The translations under genes were made by a program, and so were the position numbers. Below the pieces are notes generated by a model. That model did not search any database, was not told the origin of the DNA, and saw only the letters and a program-made list of their open reading frames with translations. Shown one piece after another: positions 10,374-20,987 of a stretch of 64,000 nucleotides of DNA (position 1 is the first letter of the stretch; every line of letters begins with the position of its first letter). Origin of the DNA: Macrococcoides canis (GTDB lineage: Bacteria; Bacillota; Bacilli; Staphylococcales; Staphylococcaceae); the NCBI RefSeq assembly GCF_002119805.1, contig NZ_CP021059.1:1550001-1614000 (forward strand). Reading direction: 5' to 3'.

Positions 10374-11042
10374 TTAATCTAATTTTTTAATTGTTTCATA
10401 CATCGCGAATAATGTTTCTTTCTCACTAATTGCGTGGGGTACGTTATATTTTTGTAACGTTTCACTCGTTACTTGTCCAATCGCCATCACACGCACACCT
10501 TCTGATAAAGTATAGTGCTGAAAATATGCTTGGACAGATGATGGACTTAAAAACAATATCCAGTCGATATCACCGCTTTGAATCATCTGATGAACACACA
10601 TGACATTGTCAAGATATGGCTGTGGTTCATATAGTTCTATTTTATCGACAGTAGCGATATTTTTCAAAGTTTCAAACATCAATGGTCTTGCTTTTTTTGA
10701 AACGGGCAGACAAACTGTTTTGTCTTCAAAGCGTGTGTCCATATCTTCTAAAAAATATTCCTGCTGAAAACGGCTTGGAACGTAATCTACCTTAATATTC
10801 ATATCAGCGAGTGCTTCTTTAGTTTTCGTTCCGATTGCTGCTACTTGTTTGTATTTTACATCTGGATACATTTCAAAGAATAAGATTACCGCATTCTTAC
10901 TCGTAAAAATAAGCCAGTCATATTGTGCACGGATCGTTTCATCTAAAGGCAGCGCACAAATTTTAATCAATGGTTTATGCAGCACTGTCATTCCTTCATA
11001 TGTTTCATTACGACTTCCTGTGTTCAATACAACTGGCTTCAT
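10374..11042 (-). CDS. hemD: uroporphyrinogen-III synthase
   Basis: The enzyme inverts ring D and closes hydroxymethylbilane to uroporphyrinogen III, the branch point between heme and siroheme; both branches are encoded in this window. The sequence is poorly conserved, as usual for HemD, but shows the two-lobe pattern with WLIFTSKNAV in the first half and WILFLSPSSVQAY in the second, and the position between hemC and hemB is diagnostic. I start at the ATG at 11042 (222 residues), spaced 9 nt from AAAAAGGA; an in-frame TTG at 11051 is too close to that site. Confidence 0.9.
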   Translation of the reverse strand: MKPVVLNTGSRNETYEGMTVLHKPLIKICALPLDETIRAQYDWLIFTSKNAVILFFEMYPDVKYKQVAAIGTKTKEALADMNIKVDYVPSRFQQEYFLEDMDTRFEDKTVCLPVSKKARPLMFETLKNIATVDKIELYEPQPYLDNVMCVHQMIQSGDIDWILFLSPSSVQAYFQHYTLSEGVRVMAIGQVTSETLQKYNVPHAISEKETLFAMYETIKKLD

Positions 11043-11057
11043 TTTAATCAATCCTTT

Positions 11058-11981
11058 TTATGCGTCTTGATTTAAAGTTTCAATAATTGCTTTTGCTCCA
11101 TTTTGTTCCATCGCTCTGGCTACGTGCGTCCCGACCTCTGTCGGATTACTGCCACTATGCGTAACTTTATATTTTTCTTTTCCATCTGGACTCATAATCA
11201 GCCCTGTAAATTCAATAGCTTCGCCAACCATTATTGCATGACCAGCAATGGGTACTTGACAGCTACCATCCATCAATTTCAAGAATGTTCTTTCAGCTTC
11301 TGTACAGATTTCAGTCGCTTCATCATGAACTGATCTTAATAGTGCTAAAACTTCTTCATCATCACTTCTGCATTCAATTCCTAATGCACCTTGGCCAATC
11401 GCGGGCAACATCATTTCAGGATCTAGATATTCAGTAACAATCGACTTATCCCATCCCATTCGGTTAAGCCCTGCTGCAGCTAAAATAATTGCATCATAGT
11501 CCTCATCGCGAAGTTTTGCAAGGCGTGTATCAATATTGCCTCTTATCCATTTAATTTCTAGATGTGGATATTGATCTAACAATTGTGCCCCACGTCTTAA
11601 TGAAGATGTGCCTACAATACTTCCCGCTTTTAATTCATGTAATGGAATATGATTCTTAGCAATATATGCATCGCGCGCATCTTCTCGAACTGGAATACAT
11701 CCTAGTGTTAATCCTTCAGGTAAGACACTTGGAACATCTTTCAGTGAATGAATCGCAAAATCAATTGTACGATCATAAAGCGCCTGTTCAATTTCTTTAA
11801 CGAACAAGCCCTTGCCGCCAACTTTAGAGAGCTGGACATTCACTATCTGATCACCTTTAGTGACAATCTCCTTGATTTCAATTTCGAGATCTGGATGTTT
11901 ACGCTTTAACTGATCAATAAATTGCTGACTTTGTGTCAGTGCTAGTTTGCTTCTTCTTGAACCTACGATAATTTTTCTCAT
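11058..11981 (-). CDS. hemC: hydroxymethylbilane synthase (porphobilinogen deaminase)
   Basis: It polymerises four porphobilinogens into hydroxymethylbilane using a covalent dipyrromethane cofactor. In 307 residues I see SLKDVP with the catalytic Asp82, the arginine-rich SSLRRGAQL and RGNIDTRL segments, and the cofactor cysteine C241 in [20 protein letters not shown] precedes the ATG. It sits between hemX and hemD with a 15-bp gap to the hemD start, in the standard Firmicutes order. Confidence 0.98.
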   Translation of the reverse strand: MRKIIVGSRRSKLALTQSQQFIDQLKRKHPDLEIEIKEIVTKGDQIVNVQLSKVGGKGLFVKEIEQALYDRTIDFAIHSLKDVPSVLPEGLTLGCIPVREDARDAYIAKNHIPLHELKAGSIVGTSSLRRGAQLLDQYPHLEIKWIRGNIDTRLAKLRDEDYDAIILAAAGLNRMGWDKSIVTEYLDPEMMLPAIGQGALGIECRSDDEEVLALLRSVHDEATEICTEAERTFLKLMDGSCQVPIAGHAIMVGEAIEFTGLIMSPDGKEKYKVTHSGSNPTEVGTHVARAMEQNGAKAIIETLNQDA

Positions 11982-11990
11982 AACTGCCTC

Positions 11991-12824
11991 CTAATAGAAT
12001 AGCTGATGAAAACCAGAGAACCTTGATACAACGAGATAATTGATTAACAACATCAAAAAAAGCATGACATTGATATCCATCAGCACACGCATCTGTAAAC
12101 GTGCTTGCTGTTGCAGATAAATATAGATAAAGTATCCAGTCAGTAATATAAGAGAGCCAATCACTTTCGAATCATACCATATCGTATTACCTTCGAAGGA
12201 CAATCCCCAGTATATCCCGAGTATTAGAGAAATCAATAGAAGGACTGAACCTACAATTGCAAATAAAAGCGATAGCTGGCTTAAACTTGAAAGATCACTG
12301 ATTCGAAAGAACTTCTGATTAAACTTCTTCTTCTTTAAATAATTCATCTGCACAATATATAATACTGAGTGTAAAGACGAAACTAAAAACATTACATAGC
12401 TGACAATTGCAAGCGCGACATGTATCCATAAGAGTTCATTCATCATATGTGAAACCGTCGTATCTTCATAAAATTCAGCTGGATGAAACGTATGAATCAT
12501 CATAAAGATAAAACCGATTAAATTCATCATAAACACAAAAAATTCCGTCTTGATAAAACGTGAAAGTATGATCGAAAGTAATATTATCAGCCATGTGTAA
12601 AAATAAAAACCTTCTGTTAAAGTTTCAAAAGGCATCCGTCCTACGATAACTCTAAACAATAAGATTGAACAAGTCTGCAGGAGGAATACTAACCATAACA
12701 GTATATAGCCTGTTTGTTTAATCCGATTTGATTTCTGGACGAAATCAAGGAAATAACAAGCAATACTTATCATATAGACGATAAGTATTGCTTCGTGCAT
12801 ACGCATTAAAAGTAATTCATTCAT
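11991..12824 (-). CDS. hemX: HemX, CcsA-like membrane protein of the heme operon
   Basis: An integral membrane protein of 277 residues with about eight hydrophobic segments. It belongs to the cytochrome c assembly (CcsA/ResC-like) family; in Bacillus and Staphylococcus HemX is reported to limit the cellular level of HemA. Candidate heme- or function-related histidines lie in membrane or loop positions (for example HTFHPAEF and WIHVALAIVSYV). Its place directly after hemA, with AGGTGATGTA before the ATG and only 8 bp between the genes, supports the assignment. The biochemical mechanism cannot be read from the sequence. Confidence 0.9.
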   Translation of the reverse strand: MNELLLMRMHEAILIVYMISIACYFLDFVQKSNRIKQTGYILLWLVFLLQTCSILLFRVIVGRMPFETLTEGFYFYTWLIILLSIILSRFIKTEFFVFMMNLIGFIFMMIHTFHPAEFYEDTTVSHMMNELLWIHVALAIVSYVMFLVSSLHSVLYIVQMNYLKKKKFNQKFFRISDLSSLSQLSLLFAIVGSVLLLISLILGIYWGLSFEGNTIWYDSKVIGSLILLTGYFIYIYLQQQARLQMRVLMDINVMLFLMLLINYLVVSRFSGFHQLFY

Positions 12825-12832
12825 TACATCAC

Positions 12833-14173
12833 CTATTGCTCGGGATTAAAGACAAAACTGCTTTTTGAACGACGAACTTCCGGTTCATTGTTCTCTATGC
12901 TTTCAACTTCATTCGTAATATTGAAAATCTCCTGGAAAAACTGCAGTTCCGCTGCTCTGTTCTCTGAACCACTCATCTCTTTCGCCTGTGAGATCGGATC
13001 TTTAAGCATCTGATTAATGATACTCTTCATATGTTTTGAAATGACTTTACGATCACGTTCAGAAAGGTCAGGCATCTTACGATCGATGCTCTCCATCGTT
13101 GTTTCCTGAATTCTTAGAGCTTTCTCACGTAACGCTGTAATAACTGGTACAACGCCTAACATATTGATCCAGTCAACAAAAGACAGCACTTGTTTATCGA
13201 TCATCGTATAGATGGCTTGTGCTGCACGTTCACGTTCTGCAAGGTTGGCGTCTACCAGACCTTTCAGATCATCGACATCATAGTTAAAGATAAGATCGAT
13301 ATCGTTCACTTCAGGATCGATATCACGTGGTACGGCGATATCAATTAATACGAGCGACTTATTCTTACGCAACTTCATAATATCCTGCATCATTGGTTTC
13401 GTGATAATAAATTCCTGTGCACTCGTTGAAGAGATGACGATATCACTTTCAATCAGCGCACATTGAAGTTCCTGCAGCGATACTTGACGACCTCCATACT
13501 GGTCTGCAAGTGATTTCGCCTTCTCAGCCGTACGGTTGATCACAGTAATTTCTGATGCCCCTGAGCCAACTAAGTTTTGCAGGGCAAGCTCAGCCATTTC
13601 ACCTGCACCTATAATCAAGATTTTCTTATTATCCAGCTTACCTAATATTTTCTTGCTTAATTCAACTGCTGCATAACTTACCGATACAGCCTTTGAAGAA
13701 ATATCTGTCTCCGCATGCGCACGCTTTGCAAGCGTGATTGCATCTTTAAATAGCTTATTAAATACTGTACCTGTCGTACCTTCACTTTGTGCAAGCAGAA
13801 AACTATCTCGAATTTGTCCGAGAATCTGCGTTTCACCGAGTACGATTGAATCGAGTCCAGTGATTACTTTGAAAAGGTGATAAATTGCTTCATTGCCGAC
13901 CTTTACATCTGTCACAGATTTAACAGTTTCAATATCAACATCAAACCACTCAGACATAAATGATTTTACGTAATATCTACCTGTATGAACCTGATCCGTA
14001 ACTGCGTAGATTTCTGTGCGGTTACATGTAGAAAGAATGACACCTTCCAGTATTGATTTTTGATTGATTAAAGCAGACAATGCCTGCTGAATCGTTGATT
14101 CACTAAATGCCAGCTTCTCCCTTAAGCTGACATCTGCTGTTTTGTGATTGACACTCACAACAACAATATGCAT
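12833..14173 (-). CDS. hemA: glutamyl-tRNA reductase
   Basis: It reduces glutamyl-tRNA-Glu to glutamate-1-semialdehyde with NADPH, the first committed and regulated step of heme synthesis. Starting at the ATG at 14173 (446 residues, [12 protein letters not shown]), the catalytic Cys50 lies in [13 protein letters not shown], followed by [15 protein letters not shown], a Rossmann domain with [12 protein letters not shown] and a C-terminal dimerisation helix region. The longer in-frame start at 14218 has no ribosome site and does not match the family. A TATAAT at 14204-14209 suggests the operon promoter, though the -35 is weak. It heads hemAXCDBL. Confidence 0.97.
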   Translation of the reverse strand: MHIVVVSVNHKTADVSLREKLAFSESTIQQALSALINQKSILEGVILSTCNRTEIYAVTDQVHTGRYYVKSFMSEWFDVDIETVKSVTDVKVGNEAIYHLFKVITGLDSIVLGETQILGQIRDSFLLAQSEGTTGTVFNKLFKDAITLAKRAHAETDISSKAVSVSYAAVELSKKILGKLDNKKILIIGAGEMAELALQNLVGSGASEITVINRTAEKAKSLADQYGGRQVSLQELQCALIESDIVISSTSAQEFIITKPMMQDIMKLRKNKSLVLIDIAVPRDIDPEVNDIDLIFNYDVDDLKGLVDANLAERERAAQAIYTMIDKQVLSFVDWINMLGVVPVITALREKALRIQETTMESIDRKMPDLSERDRKVISKHMKSIINQMLKDPISQAKEMSGSENRAAELQFFQEIFNITNEVESIENNEPEVRRSKSSFVFNPEQ

Positions 14174-14263
14174 ATTAACGCCCCCATTTTTGCCATTGTT
14201 TCTATTATAACATTTCATCTCGATTATGCTTTAATTCTGCCCGATTTCATAAAAAATTCACAA

Positions 14264-14851
14264 TTACAGATATTTCTCGATCGCATCGAAGATCATCGGA
14301 TTCTTATCCTTACTTAAAGCGGTATAGCTGATTAGCGTATCAGACGGATCCATATCAAGATCCTGCTTGATAATTTTTAGATGCTTTTGGATCTTACCTT
14401 TAGGTATCTTATCTTCTTTCGTCGCAATGACGATTGTCGGTATTTCATAATGTTTCAAAAAGTCATACATCAATCGATCATCTTCAGTAGGATTATGACG
14501 TATATCTACAAGCTGTATGACACAAGCAAGGTTATCACGGGTAGTGATGTAAGTCTCTATCATCTTACCCCAGCGTTCTCTTTCAGTTTTAGAAACTTTC
14601 GCATAACCATACCCCGGAACATCTACAAAGACAAGCTGTTCATCAATGTTAAAGAAGTTTAACGTCTGAGTTTTACCAGGCTTTGATGAAATTCTCGCCA
14701 TACTCTTTCGACCGATCATCGTATTGATAAACGATGACTTTCCAACATTTGAGCGTCCCGCTAATGCCACTTCTTTTAGTCCTGTGTCAGGATATTGGTC
14801 AGGTTTCACCGCACTAATAATTATCTCTACATTATTTGGATTAATATTCAT
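14264..14851 (-). CDS. engB: ribosome biogenesis GTPase EngB (YsxC)
   Basis: An essential small GTPase that assists 50S ribosomal subunit assembly. The 195-residue protein (start [10 protein letters not shown] at 14851, after GAGGAGACGAC) has the G1 loop GRSNVGKS (32-39), a G2 region with [10 protein letters not shown]3 DVPGYG and G4 ATKED. A longer frame from 14896 lacks a ribosome site. The clpX-engB-hemA order is conserved in Staphylococcus. A terminator after clpX separates the two transcripts at least partly. Confidence 0.96.
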   Translation of the reverse strand: MNINPNNVEIIISAVKPDQYPDTGLKEVALAGRSNVGKSSFINTMIGRKSMARISSKPGKTQTLNFFNIDEQLVFVDVPGYGYAKVSKTERERWGKMIETYITTRDNLACVIQLVDIRHNPTEDDRLMYDFLKHYEIPTIVIATKEDKIPKGKIQKHLKIIKQDLDMDPSDTLISYTALSKDKNPMIFDAIEKYL

Positions 14852-14902
14852 TGTCGTCTCCTCTTCTTTCATCTCATCTATTATACATGAAATCATACAA
14901 AA

Positions 14903-14929
14903 AAGAGAATGTACTGTTTACATTCTCTT
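14903..14929 (-). terminator. intrinsic terminator after clpX
   Basis: An 11-bp stem AAGAGAATGTA/TACATTCTCTT with a 5-nt loop is followed by six T residues on the minus strand, between the clpX stop and the engB start. Confidence 0.85.
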
Positions 14930-14935
14930 CATTGC

Positions 14936-16192
14936 TTATGCTGACGTTACTTCAATATTTATAAGTTCATCATCAGCATTATAAAGTTCCGGAGACGCAC
15001 CGTCTTTTATCGTCTCTTTTGTAATGATTACTTTTTTAACGTCTGTTCTTGATGGGACACTGAACATAACTTCAAGCATACTTTCCTCGATAATCGATCT
15101 TAAACCACGTGCACCCGTCTTACGTTCAATTGCAAGTTCACTGATCGCAGTCAATGCCTCATCTGTAAATTCTAATGAAACATCATCAATTTCAAGCATC
15201 TTCTTATATTGTTTGACGAGCGCATTTTTAGGCTCAGTCAATATATTCTTCAGTGCATCAACATCTAACTGCTCTAGATTCGCAACAACTGGTATACGCC
15301 CGATGAACTCTGGAATAAGACCATAGCTTTGTAAATCTTCTGGTTTAATTTGTGATAATAACGTCGCCTCATCAATACCTTGTTCTTTAATACCAGTAAA
15401 GCCTATTACCTTTTCTCCTAAGCGACGCTTAATCACTTCATCGATACCGTCAAATGCGCCACCTAGAATAAATAGAATGTTTGTTGTGTCAATCTGGATA
15501 AATTCCTGATTTGGATGCTTTCTTCCACCTTGTGGCGGTACACTTGCAACAGTACCTTCTAAAATTTTAAGTAATGCCTGTTGTACGCCTTCACCACTCA
15601 CATCACGTGTAATCGATGTATTTTCAGATTTACGGGCAATCTTATCAATCTCATCGACATAGATAATACCTTTTTCGGCACGTTCAATATCAAAGTCAGC
15701 AGCTTGAATTAAACGAAGTAAGATGTTCTCGACATCTTCACCGACATAACCTGCTTCTGTAAGACTCGTTGCATCTGCAATTGCAAACGGTACGTTAAGC
15801 GAACGTGCTAAAGTTTGAGCAAGTAAAGTCTTACCGCTACCAGTTGGTCCAATTAATGCGATATTACTCTTTTGTATTTCCACACCATCTTCATCATTCA
15901 ATGGATTGAATATACGTTTGTAATGATTATAAACCGCTACTGCTAATGCCTTTTTCGCCTTATCCTGTCCAATAACATAAGCATCCAGTAACGCCATCAT
16001 TTCGTGTGGTTTTGGAATTTCAGTGATTTCTTCGTGTTCAACAGTCTTTAGCTCTTCAGCTACGATCTCTGAACATAGTTCAATACATTCATTACATATA
16101 TATACGCCACTTCCTGCGACTAATTTCTTAACCTGGTCTTGATCTTTTCCGCAGAAAGAGCATTTTAAGTTTTCATCTTCATTATTATACAC
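14936..16192 (-). CDS. clpX: ATP-dependent Clp protease ATP-binding subunit ClpX
   Basis: An AAA+ unfoldase that feeds substrates to ClpP and also works as a chaperone. It begins with a zinc-binding domain (C11-x2-C14 and C33-x2-C36), followed by the Walker A motif GPTGSGKT, Walker B region [10 protein letters not shown], the GRIPV segment and sensor II region GARGLRSI. I use the GTG at 16192 (418 residues), which is correctly spaced from AGGGGTG; the GTG at 16201 is too close. Its own promoter is visible upstream and a terminator follows. Confidence 0.97.
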   Translation of the reverse strand: MYNNEDENLKCSFCGKDQDQVKKLVAGSGVYICNECIELCSEIVAEELKTVEHEEITEIPKPHEMMALLDAYVIGQDKAKKALAVAVYNHYKRIFNPLNDEDGVEIQKSNIALIGPTGSGKTLLAQTLARSLNVPFAIADATSLTEAGYVGEDVENILLRLIQAADFDIERAEKGIIYVDEIDKIARKSENTSITRDVSGEGVQQALLKILEGTVASVPPQGGRKHPNQEFIQIDTTNILFILGGAFDGIDEVIKRRLGEKVIGFTGIKEQGIDEATLLSQIKPEDLQSYGLIPEFIGRIPVVANLEQLDVDALKNILTEPKNALVKQYKKMLEIDDVSLEFTDEALTAISELAIERKTGARGLRSIIEESMLEVMFSVPSRTDVKKVIITKETIKDGASPELYNADDELINIEVTSA

Positions 16193-16216
16193 TCTTAACA
16201 CCCCTATTCTTAAAAG

Positions 16217-16245
16217 AATATACTAAACATTTACATTGATTGCAA
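16217..16245 (-). promoter_or_regulatory. sigma-A promoter of clpX
   Basis: On the minus strand TTGCAA (16240-16245), a 17-bp spacer and TATATT (16217-16222) lie just upstream of the clpX ribosome site. Confidence 0.7.
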
Positions 16246-16265
16246 ATGATTAAACTAAAATTAAA

Positions 16266-16308
16266 AAACACGGACGAAATTCCTTAAAAGCAGGAGTCGC
16301 CGTGTCTT
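16266..16308 (-). terminator. probable terminator after tig
   Basis: Imperfect inverted arms ACACGGCGACTCCT and AGGAATTTCGTCCGTGT, with T residues after them on the minus strand, lie between the tig stop and the clpX promoter. Confidence 0.6.
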
Positions 16309-16334
16309 TTAACGGTAATGTTTCTCTTTACAAT

Positions 16335-17618
16335 TTATTTCTCTTTAGATTCTTTAACAAGAACATCGATTGCTTTTTGGATACGTAAGTCGTCTTTCAA
16401 TACTTCTCCGTTACCAAGCGCTGCTTTAATATCATCTACTGATAATCCGAACTGTTCGCTCATCTTAGAAAGTTCAGCATCTACGTCTGCATCTGATACT
16501 TCGATGTTTTCAGCTTTAGCGATTGCTGCTAATGTTAAGTTTGTTTTAACACGTGCTTCAGCATCAGCTTTCATGCTTTCTTTAAGTTGTTCTTCAGTTT
16601 GACCTGAGAATTGATAGTAAAGGTCTAAATTTAATCCTTGTTGTGCAATACGTTGTTCAAACTCCTGCATCATACGGTCTAATTCTGTATTGATCATAGC
16701 TTCTGGAATATCAACTTTAGCATTTTCAACAGCTTGAGCAATTAAGCTTTCTTTCATGTTGTTCTCTGCTTGTAATGTTTTTTGTTCTTGTAGATCCTTT
16801 TTGTATTTCTCTTTATATGCATCTACTGAATCAACTGACTCATCTAATTCTTTCGCCATTTCATCGTCTAATTCAGGTACTTCTTTAGATTTAACTTCGT
16901 TGATCTTCACTTTAAATACAGCTTCTTTACCTGCTAATTCTTCAGCATGGTATTCTTCAGGGAATGTAACGTTAACGTCTTTTTCGTCGCCAACTTTCGT
17001 ACCTATTAATTGCTCTTCGAATCCAGGGATGAATTGACCTGATCCGATTTCTAGATCGTATCCTTCAGCTTTGCCGCCTTCGAATGCTTCGTCATTAACA
17101 TAACCGTCAAAGTCTAAGTTAACAACGTCGCCTTCAGCAACTTCGCCTTCTTCTTTAACGACTAATTCAGCTTTACGTGCTAAATCAGCTTCGATTGCTT
17201 TGTTTAAATCTTCTTCCGTTACTTCTGTATCTTCTTTTTCAACTTCAAGACCTTTGTAATCTCCAAGTTCTACTTCAGGTTCAACTGTAACTTTTGCTGT
17301 AAAGATTAATTCTTTACCTTTTTCCATCTGTTCGATATCGATTTCCGGACGATCAACCGGGTTGATACCCGCTTCTTCAACTGCAGATGCATATGCATCA
17401 GGTAAGATGAAATCTAAAGCATCCTGGTATAATGCTTCTGCACCAAAACGTTGTTCGAACATTTGACGTGGCATTTTCCCTTTACGGAAACCTGGTACGT
17501 TAACTTGTTTAACAACTTTCTTGAATGCTTTATCTAATCCTGCATTAACTTCTTCAGCCGGAACTGTTACTGTTAATACACCTTCGTTACTTTCTTGTTT
17601 TTCCCATTTTACTGACAT
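16335..17618 (-). CDS. tig: trigger factor (ribosome-associated chaperone, peptidyl-prolyl isomerase)
   Basis: A cytoplasmic chaperone that binds ribosomes at the exit tunnel and helps nascent chains fold. The N-terminal domain has the ribosome-docking motif [12 protein letters not shown]. The FKBP-type isomerase domain follows (about 150-245, with [14 protein letters not shown] and [10 protein letters not shown]), then the long helical C-terminal arms. Starting at the ATG at 17618 after GGAGGA, the protein has 427 residues, as expected. The tig-clpX order is widely conserved. Confidence 0.97.
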   Translation of the reverse strand: MSVKWEKQESNEGVLTVTVPAEEVNAGLDKAFKKVVKQVNVPGFRKGKMPRQMFEQRFGAEALYQDALDFILPDAYASAVEEAGINPVDRPEIDIEQMEKGKELIFTAKVTVEPEVELGDYKGLEVEKEDTEVTEEDLNKAIEADLARKAELVVKEEGEVAEGDVVNLDFDGYVNDEAFEGGKAEGYDLEIGSGQFIPGFEEQLIGTKVGDEKDVNVTFPEEYHAEELAGKEAVFKVKINEVKSKEVPELDDEMAKELDESVDSVDAYKEKYKKDLQEQKTLQAENNMKESLIAQAVENAKVDIPEAMINTELDRMMQEFEQRIAQQGLNLDLYYQFSGQTEEQLKESMKADAEARVKTNLTLAAIAKAENIEVSDADVDAELSKMSEQFGLSVDDIKAALGNGEVLKDDLRIQKAIDVLVKESKEK

Positions 17619-17660
17619 GTGATATTCCTCCACGTATTTCTGATTTTTTTCAACTCTCTC

Positions 17661-17688
17661 ATTATAACATAATACATGATAGCTTCAA
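17661..17688 (-). promoter_or_regulatory. sigma-A promoter of tig
   Basis: On the minus strand TTGAAG (17683-17688), a 16-bp spacer and a perfect TATAAT (17661-17666) precede the tig ribosome site. Confidence 0.7.
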
Positions 17689-17708
17689 CAATCTACAACT
17701 ATTATTTT

Positions 17709-18653
17709 TTAATGATTATACTTTTCGAGTTGATCTATTTTGCTCATTATATCAATTGTATGCTGTTTACCCAAATCATCTGATTTAATGTCTGTAAACA
17801 GCTGCAGAATATAATGCGCATATGTTTGTATAATTAAGTCTATGTGCTGTTTATCGAAATATTCAAATTCCAGCGGATATAGTAGAAGGTGATGCTGTTT
17901 CATGAATGCAAAAGCATGATCTGCAGCTGATGGCATTTCACGCTGAATATAAAAATATACACCATAAACCACTTCTTGAAATTCCGATGTCTCTACTCGA
18001 TTTAACTGTGCTATCTCGACTTGCTTCGTATGATCAAATTTTGTTATCGTCACAGTCTTATCGCACTGTGCCATACGCAAATACTGCAGAATAAATGAAA
18101 TGACTTTAGGATGTAATGTATTCGATTCTAATATATGCAAAAACGACATCTGATAGGCGAAATCTTCCTCATCAATCAGCCTTAAGATCAAGTCACACTG
18201 CGCATTGCTATCAGAACTTTGGAACGTCATGATAAATTTTCTGCTTACACGCCTTTTCGCCTCTAGCGCTTGTGCTGCTTCATCATACAGCGGCATAAGC
18301 GTCATCAGTAACTTCTGATCTACATTTTCCTGTCGGAGCATCTCAATTAATTCTACGACTGTCTGATATTGCTTATAATACATTAAACTTTCCAGAAAAT
18401 AAGGAATGATTTCGTTATACGCTGGATGTCCTTGATTCAGCAGAATACTCGATTCCTCCTTAAGCTCAAGAAAACTTTCAAGCTGATAGAGACATTCTAG
18501 CTTCAACAGCTGATCATCGGCATTCAGTTCAAAATGCTTTTCGAATGTAATAAATAGATCATATGCATCTTCATATCGACTACTTTTCATCGCCTGATGT
18601 ATTTGACGACGTAAGTTATCCTCTAACTTCGGGAAGATTATGATATCTGACAT
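17709..18653 (-). CDS. conserved helical-repeat (TPR-like) protein, function unknown
   Basis: A soluble 314-residue protein made almost entirely of amphipathic helices, for example the paired segments around YEDAYDLFITFEKHFELNAD and AYNEIIPYFLESLMYYKQYQ, consistent with TPR-like repeats. No catalytic motif or signal peptide is visible. A similar hypothetical gene lies at the same place in Staphylococcus (between tig and a NUDIX gene). The ATG at 18653 follows AGGAC and is 2 bp from the end of the upstream NUDIX gene, so the two are co-transcribed. Function is not known to me. Confidence 0.85.
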   Translation of the reverse strand: MSDIIIFPKLEDNLRRQIHQAMKSSRYEDAYDLFITFEKHFELNADDQLLKLECLYQLESFLELKEESSILLNQGHPAYNEIIPYFLESLMYYKQYQTVVELIEMLRQENVDQKLLMTLMPLYDEAAQALEAKRRVSRKFIMTFQSSDSNAQCDLILRLIDEEDFAYQMSFLHILESNTLHPKVISFILQYLRMAQCDKTVTITKFDHTKQVEIAQLNRVETSEFQEVVYGVYFYIQREMPSAADHAFAFMKQHHLLLYPLEFEYFDKQHIDLIIQTYAHYILQLFTDIKSDDLGKQHTIDIMSKIDQLEKYNH

Positions 18654-18654
18654 A

Positions 18655-19275
18655 TTAATGTCCTACATTATAAATAGATTCGATAATCAATCTTGACCAT
18701 GATTCATATTCCGCATCCTGCATCAGCATATGTTCTTTCTTCCAGTCAATCTTAAGTGTATCTGTTTCATTGACAAATACTTCAGAAGAAGCAACTTTCA
18801 ATTTGAATACTAGACCGATATGCACACGACCTACCTCAGTATCATCATCATTAATAAATCCAATGAGCTGTAACGCATTCGCTGAGACATCACGAACACC
18901 TACTTCTTCTTCCAGTTCTCGACTTGCATTCTCAAGAAGAACATCTTCAATTTGCGCATTATCGATACGGTTCATATGCCCGCCGATTCCGATAGAAGAT
19001 AATCCATGGAGTCTGCCTTCGCCGCCACCTGCAAGTCGTTCATATACTAAAATTTCATCATTCTCATTTTCAAGGATACAATATGAAATCAACTGTTTAT
19101 AGCGTTCATCCTCTTCCATATCCCCACGGCGTTTCACTTCATATTTCGTTAATGTCTCATATATTTCAAGTGCACGTTGATCTTCCATTGAGATAAAGCC
19201 ATTGAAATGATTCTTCTCATGACTAAAAATCGTCTCGCGATCAACGACGATAATTTGCTCATCAAATTTATTCAT
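18655..19275 (-). CDS. NUDIX hydrolase
   Basis: A 206-residue cytoplasmic NUDIX-superfamily protein, expected to cleave a nucleoside diphosphate linked to another group with Mg2+. The NUDIX box is visible as GGHMNR followed by RELEEEVGV, fitting the GX5EX7REUXEEXGU pattern apart from a longer spacing. The segment ILVYERLAGGGEGRLHGLSSIG precedes the box. AAGGAG precedes the ATG. The substrate cannot be told from sequence. It is co-oriented with the TPR-like gene. In S. aureus, from memory, rplT comes next here; in this window rplT is over 40 kb away. Confidence 0.88.
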   Translation of the reverse strand: MNKFDEQIIVVDRETIFSHEKNHFNGFISMEDQRALEIYETLTKYEVKRRGDMEEDERYKQLISYCILENENDEILVYERLAGGGEGRLHGLSSIGIGGHMNRIDNAQIEDVLLENASRELEEEVGVRDVSANALQLIGFINDDDTEVGRVHIGLVFKLKVASSEVFVNETDTLKIDWKKEHMLMQDAEYESWSRLIIESIYNVGH

Positions 19276-19474
19276 AGTATTTCTCCTTATAACAGATTTA
19301 TAGGTTACTTAGATTTTATCGAAATTAGACGATGCTTTCAATCGATATTCTCTGTACAAGTGATGATTATAGTCTAAATTCATTTAATGTGCAAAGGCCG
19401 TAAAACAATATTTTATAATCAATCGTCAAACATGTTAATATAAAGACACAATAGTAAACAAGGAGCAATGGACG

Positions 19475-20206
19475 ATGGATAAAATTGGGACGCTTGAAAA
19501 AGCAATAAAAGAGAGTGAAAAAATAGTATTTTTCGGAGGCGCAGGGGTATCAACTGAAAGCGGCATTCCAGACTTTAGAAGCGCAAACGGAATCTTTATG
19601 CAGGAAACTGGCCTGGAACATTCCCCGGAAGAGATTATTTCTATCGATTTCTTTCATAAATATCCAAAACAATATTTTAGTTTTCACTTTGATAAACTCG
19701 TGTACCCGCATGCATTGCCAAATCGTGCACATCATTTTATCACTGAACTTGAACAGCTAGGCAAAGATGTAACCGTCGTAACACAAAACATCGATGGCCT
19801 GCATCAATTAGCCGGCAACAGCAAAGTACTGGAACTTCATGGTAATGTTCAGACAAATTACTGTACACACTGTAAGAAAATCTATGACCTTGAAGATATT
19901 GAGCTGGATAAAGATGGCATACCGAGATGCCCGCTTGATAATCATATCGTGCGCCCTGACATTGTGATGTACGGCGAAGCACTTGATTCATCTGTAATTA
20001 CTGAAGCAGTTACAGCGATACAGAATGCCGATCTGATGATGATCGCCGGTACATCGCTTGTTGTGTACCCTGCATCTACCTTTGTAGATTTCTTTAATGG
20101 CAAGACACTTGCAGTAATTAATAAGACGCCGATTCGTACGATACGAAACGACGCTTTAATATTTGAAGATGCTATCGGAAAAATATTAAAATCAATCAAA
20201 TTATAA
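19475..20206 (+). CDS. NAD-dependent protein deacylase, Sir2 family
   Basis: A bacterial sirtuin of 243 residues, which removes acyl groups from lysines using NAD. I see the NAD motif GAGVSTESGIPDFRS (22-36), TQNIDGLH (103-110), the catalytic His122 in ELHGN and the C-terminal GTSLVVYPA. The zinc site has C130 and C133 but then only C152 (RCPLDNH); the usual fourth cysteine is replaced, so zinc binding may be altered or use another ligand. AAGGAG lies 9 nt before the ATG. The gene is alone on the + strand, divergent from the NUDIX gene. Confidence 0.93.
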   Translation: MDKIGTLEKAIKESEKIVFFGGAGVSTESGIPDFRSANGIFMQETGLEHSPEEIISIDFFHKYPKQYFSFHFDKLVYPHALPNRAHHFITELEQLGKDVTVVTQNIDGLHQLAGNSKVLELHGNVQTNYCTHCKKIYDLEDIELDKDGIPRCPLDNHIVRPDIVMYGEALDSSVITEAVTAIQNADLMMIAGTSLVVYPASTFVDFFNGKTLAVINKTPIRTIRNDALIFEDAIGKILKSIKL

Positions 20207-20212
20207 AAAAAA

Positions 20213-20232
20213 CGCATCTCAATTGAGATGCG
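20213..20232 (-). terminator. terminator of tRNA-Arg (and possibly of the sirtuin gene)
   Basis: A perfect 20-bp palindrome based on CGCATCTCAA/TTGAGATGCG is followed by eight T residues on the minus strand, just after the tRNA 3' end. It also lies directly after the converging sirtuin gene. Confidence 0.85.
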
Positions 20233-20240
20233 ACGATTAG

Positions 20241-20314
<74 letters not shown>

Positions 20315-20475
20315 AATATTTAACACAAGATTAATTATAATCAACTTTAAGATGTAAAGTCAACAACAATTAGAAAATAAATTAACTAATAATCACATCA
20401 ATGATTGCGAATTACACGATAATACGAGAAATACATTATAAAGCAGAGAATAGTCACATACTCTGCTTTATTCTA

Positions 20476-20976
20476 TTACAATAAAATGATTTCTTTATCT
20501 ATGATTTCATGGTGCTGATCATAATAGGTGATCATCTGATTCTCTTCTTCAACCGTAAAGACGGCATATGTCTCCGTGTCCTCGCTTCTTGACTGTGCAA
20601 TAGACCCTGGGTTGATACATACAACACCTTGCACAGTTTCAATGCGTTTGACATGTGTATGTCCATAGAAAGCAAGGTTACAGTTGGCTTCAGCTGCTGC
20701 TTCAGCAAGTCGCGTTCTACTTCTGCCGACGCTATACAGATGCCCATGTGTCACAAAGGCATTGATATGCTGCATCTGAACTTGTGTTGAAGATTCGAAT
20801 TGATGACCATAATCACAGTTACCAGCGACTCTTATATATGGCTTTAATTCAGGATCATTATAATCAAATTCAGAATCGCCGAGATGAATAAAAATATCTG
20901 CATCCTCATGAACAGAGACAATATCCGTTAAAATATTTTTCATACGATGATTATCACTTACGATTACCCATTTCAT
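20476..20976 (-). CDS. metallophosphoesterase of the YfcE/MJ0936 type (YsnB)
   Basis: A 166-residue calcineurin-like phosphodiesterase. All metal-binding motifs are present: VSDNH (6-10), HLGDSEFD (31-38), GNCD (52-55), THGH (76-79) and YGHTH (104-108). The physiological substrate of the family is unclear. TAAGGGGTG precedes the ATG. It lies directly after rdgB, with murI further upstream, the same order as in Bacillus and Staphylococcus, so it is probably the last gene of that operon. Confidence 0.93.
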   Translation of the reverse strand: MKWVIVSDNHRMKNILTDIVSVHEDADIFIHLGDSEFDYNDPELKPYIRVAGNCDYGHQFESSTQVQMQHINAFVTHGHLYSVGRSRTRLAEAAAEANCNLAFYGHTHVKRIETVQGVVCINPGSIAQSRSEDTETYAVFTVEEENQMITYYDQHHEIIDKEIILL

Positions 20977-20987
20977 ACGATCACCCC

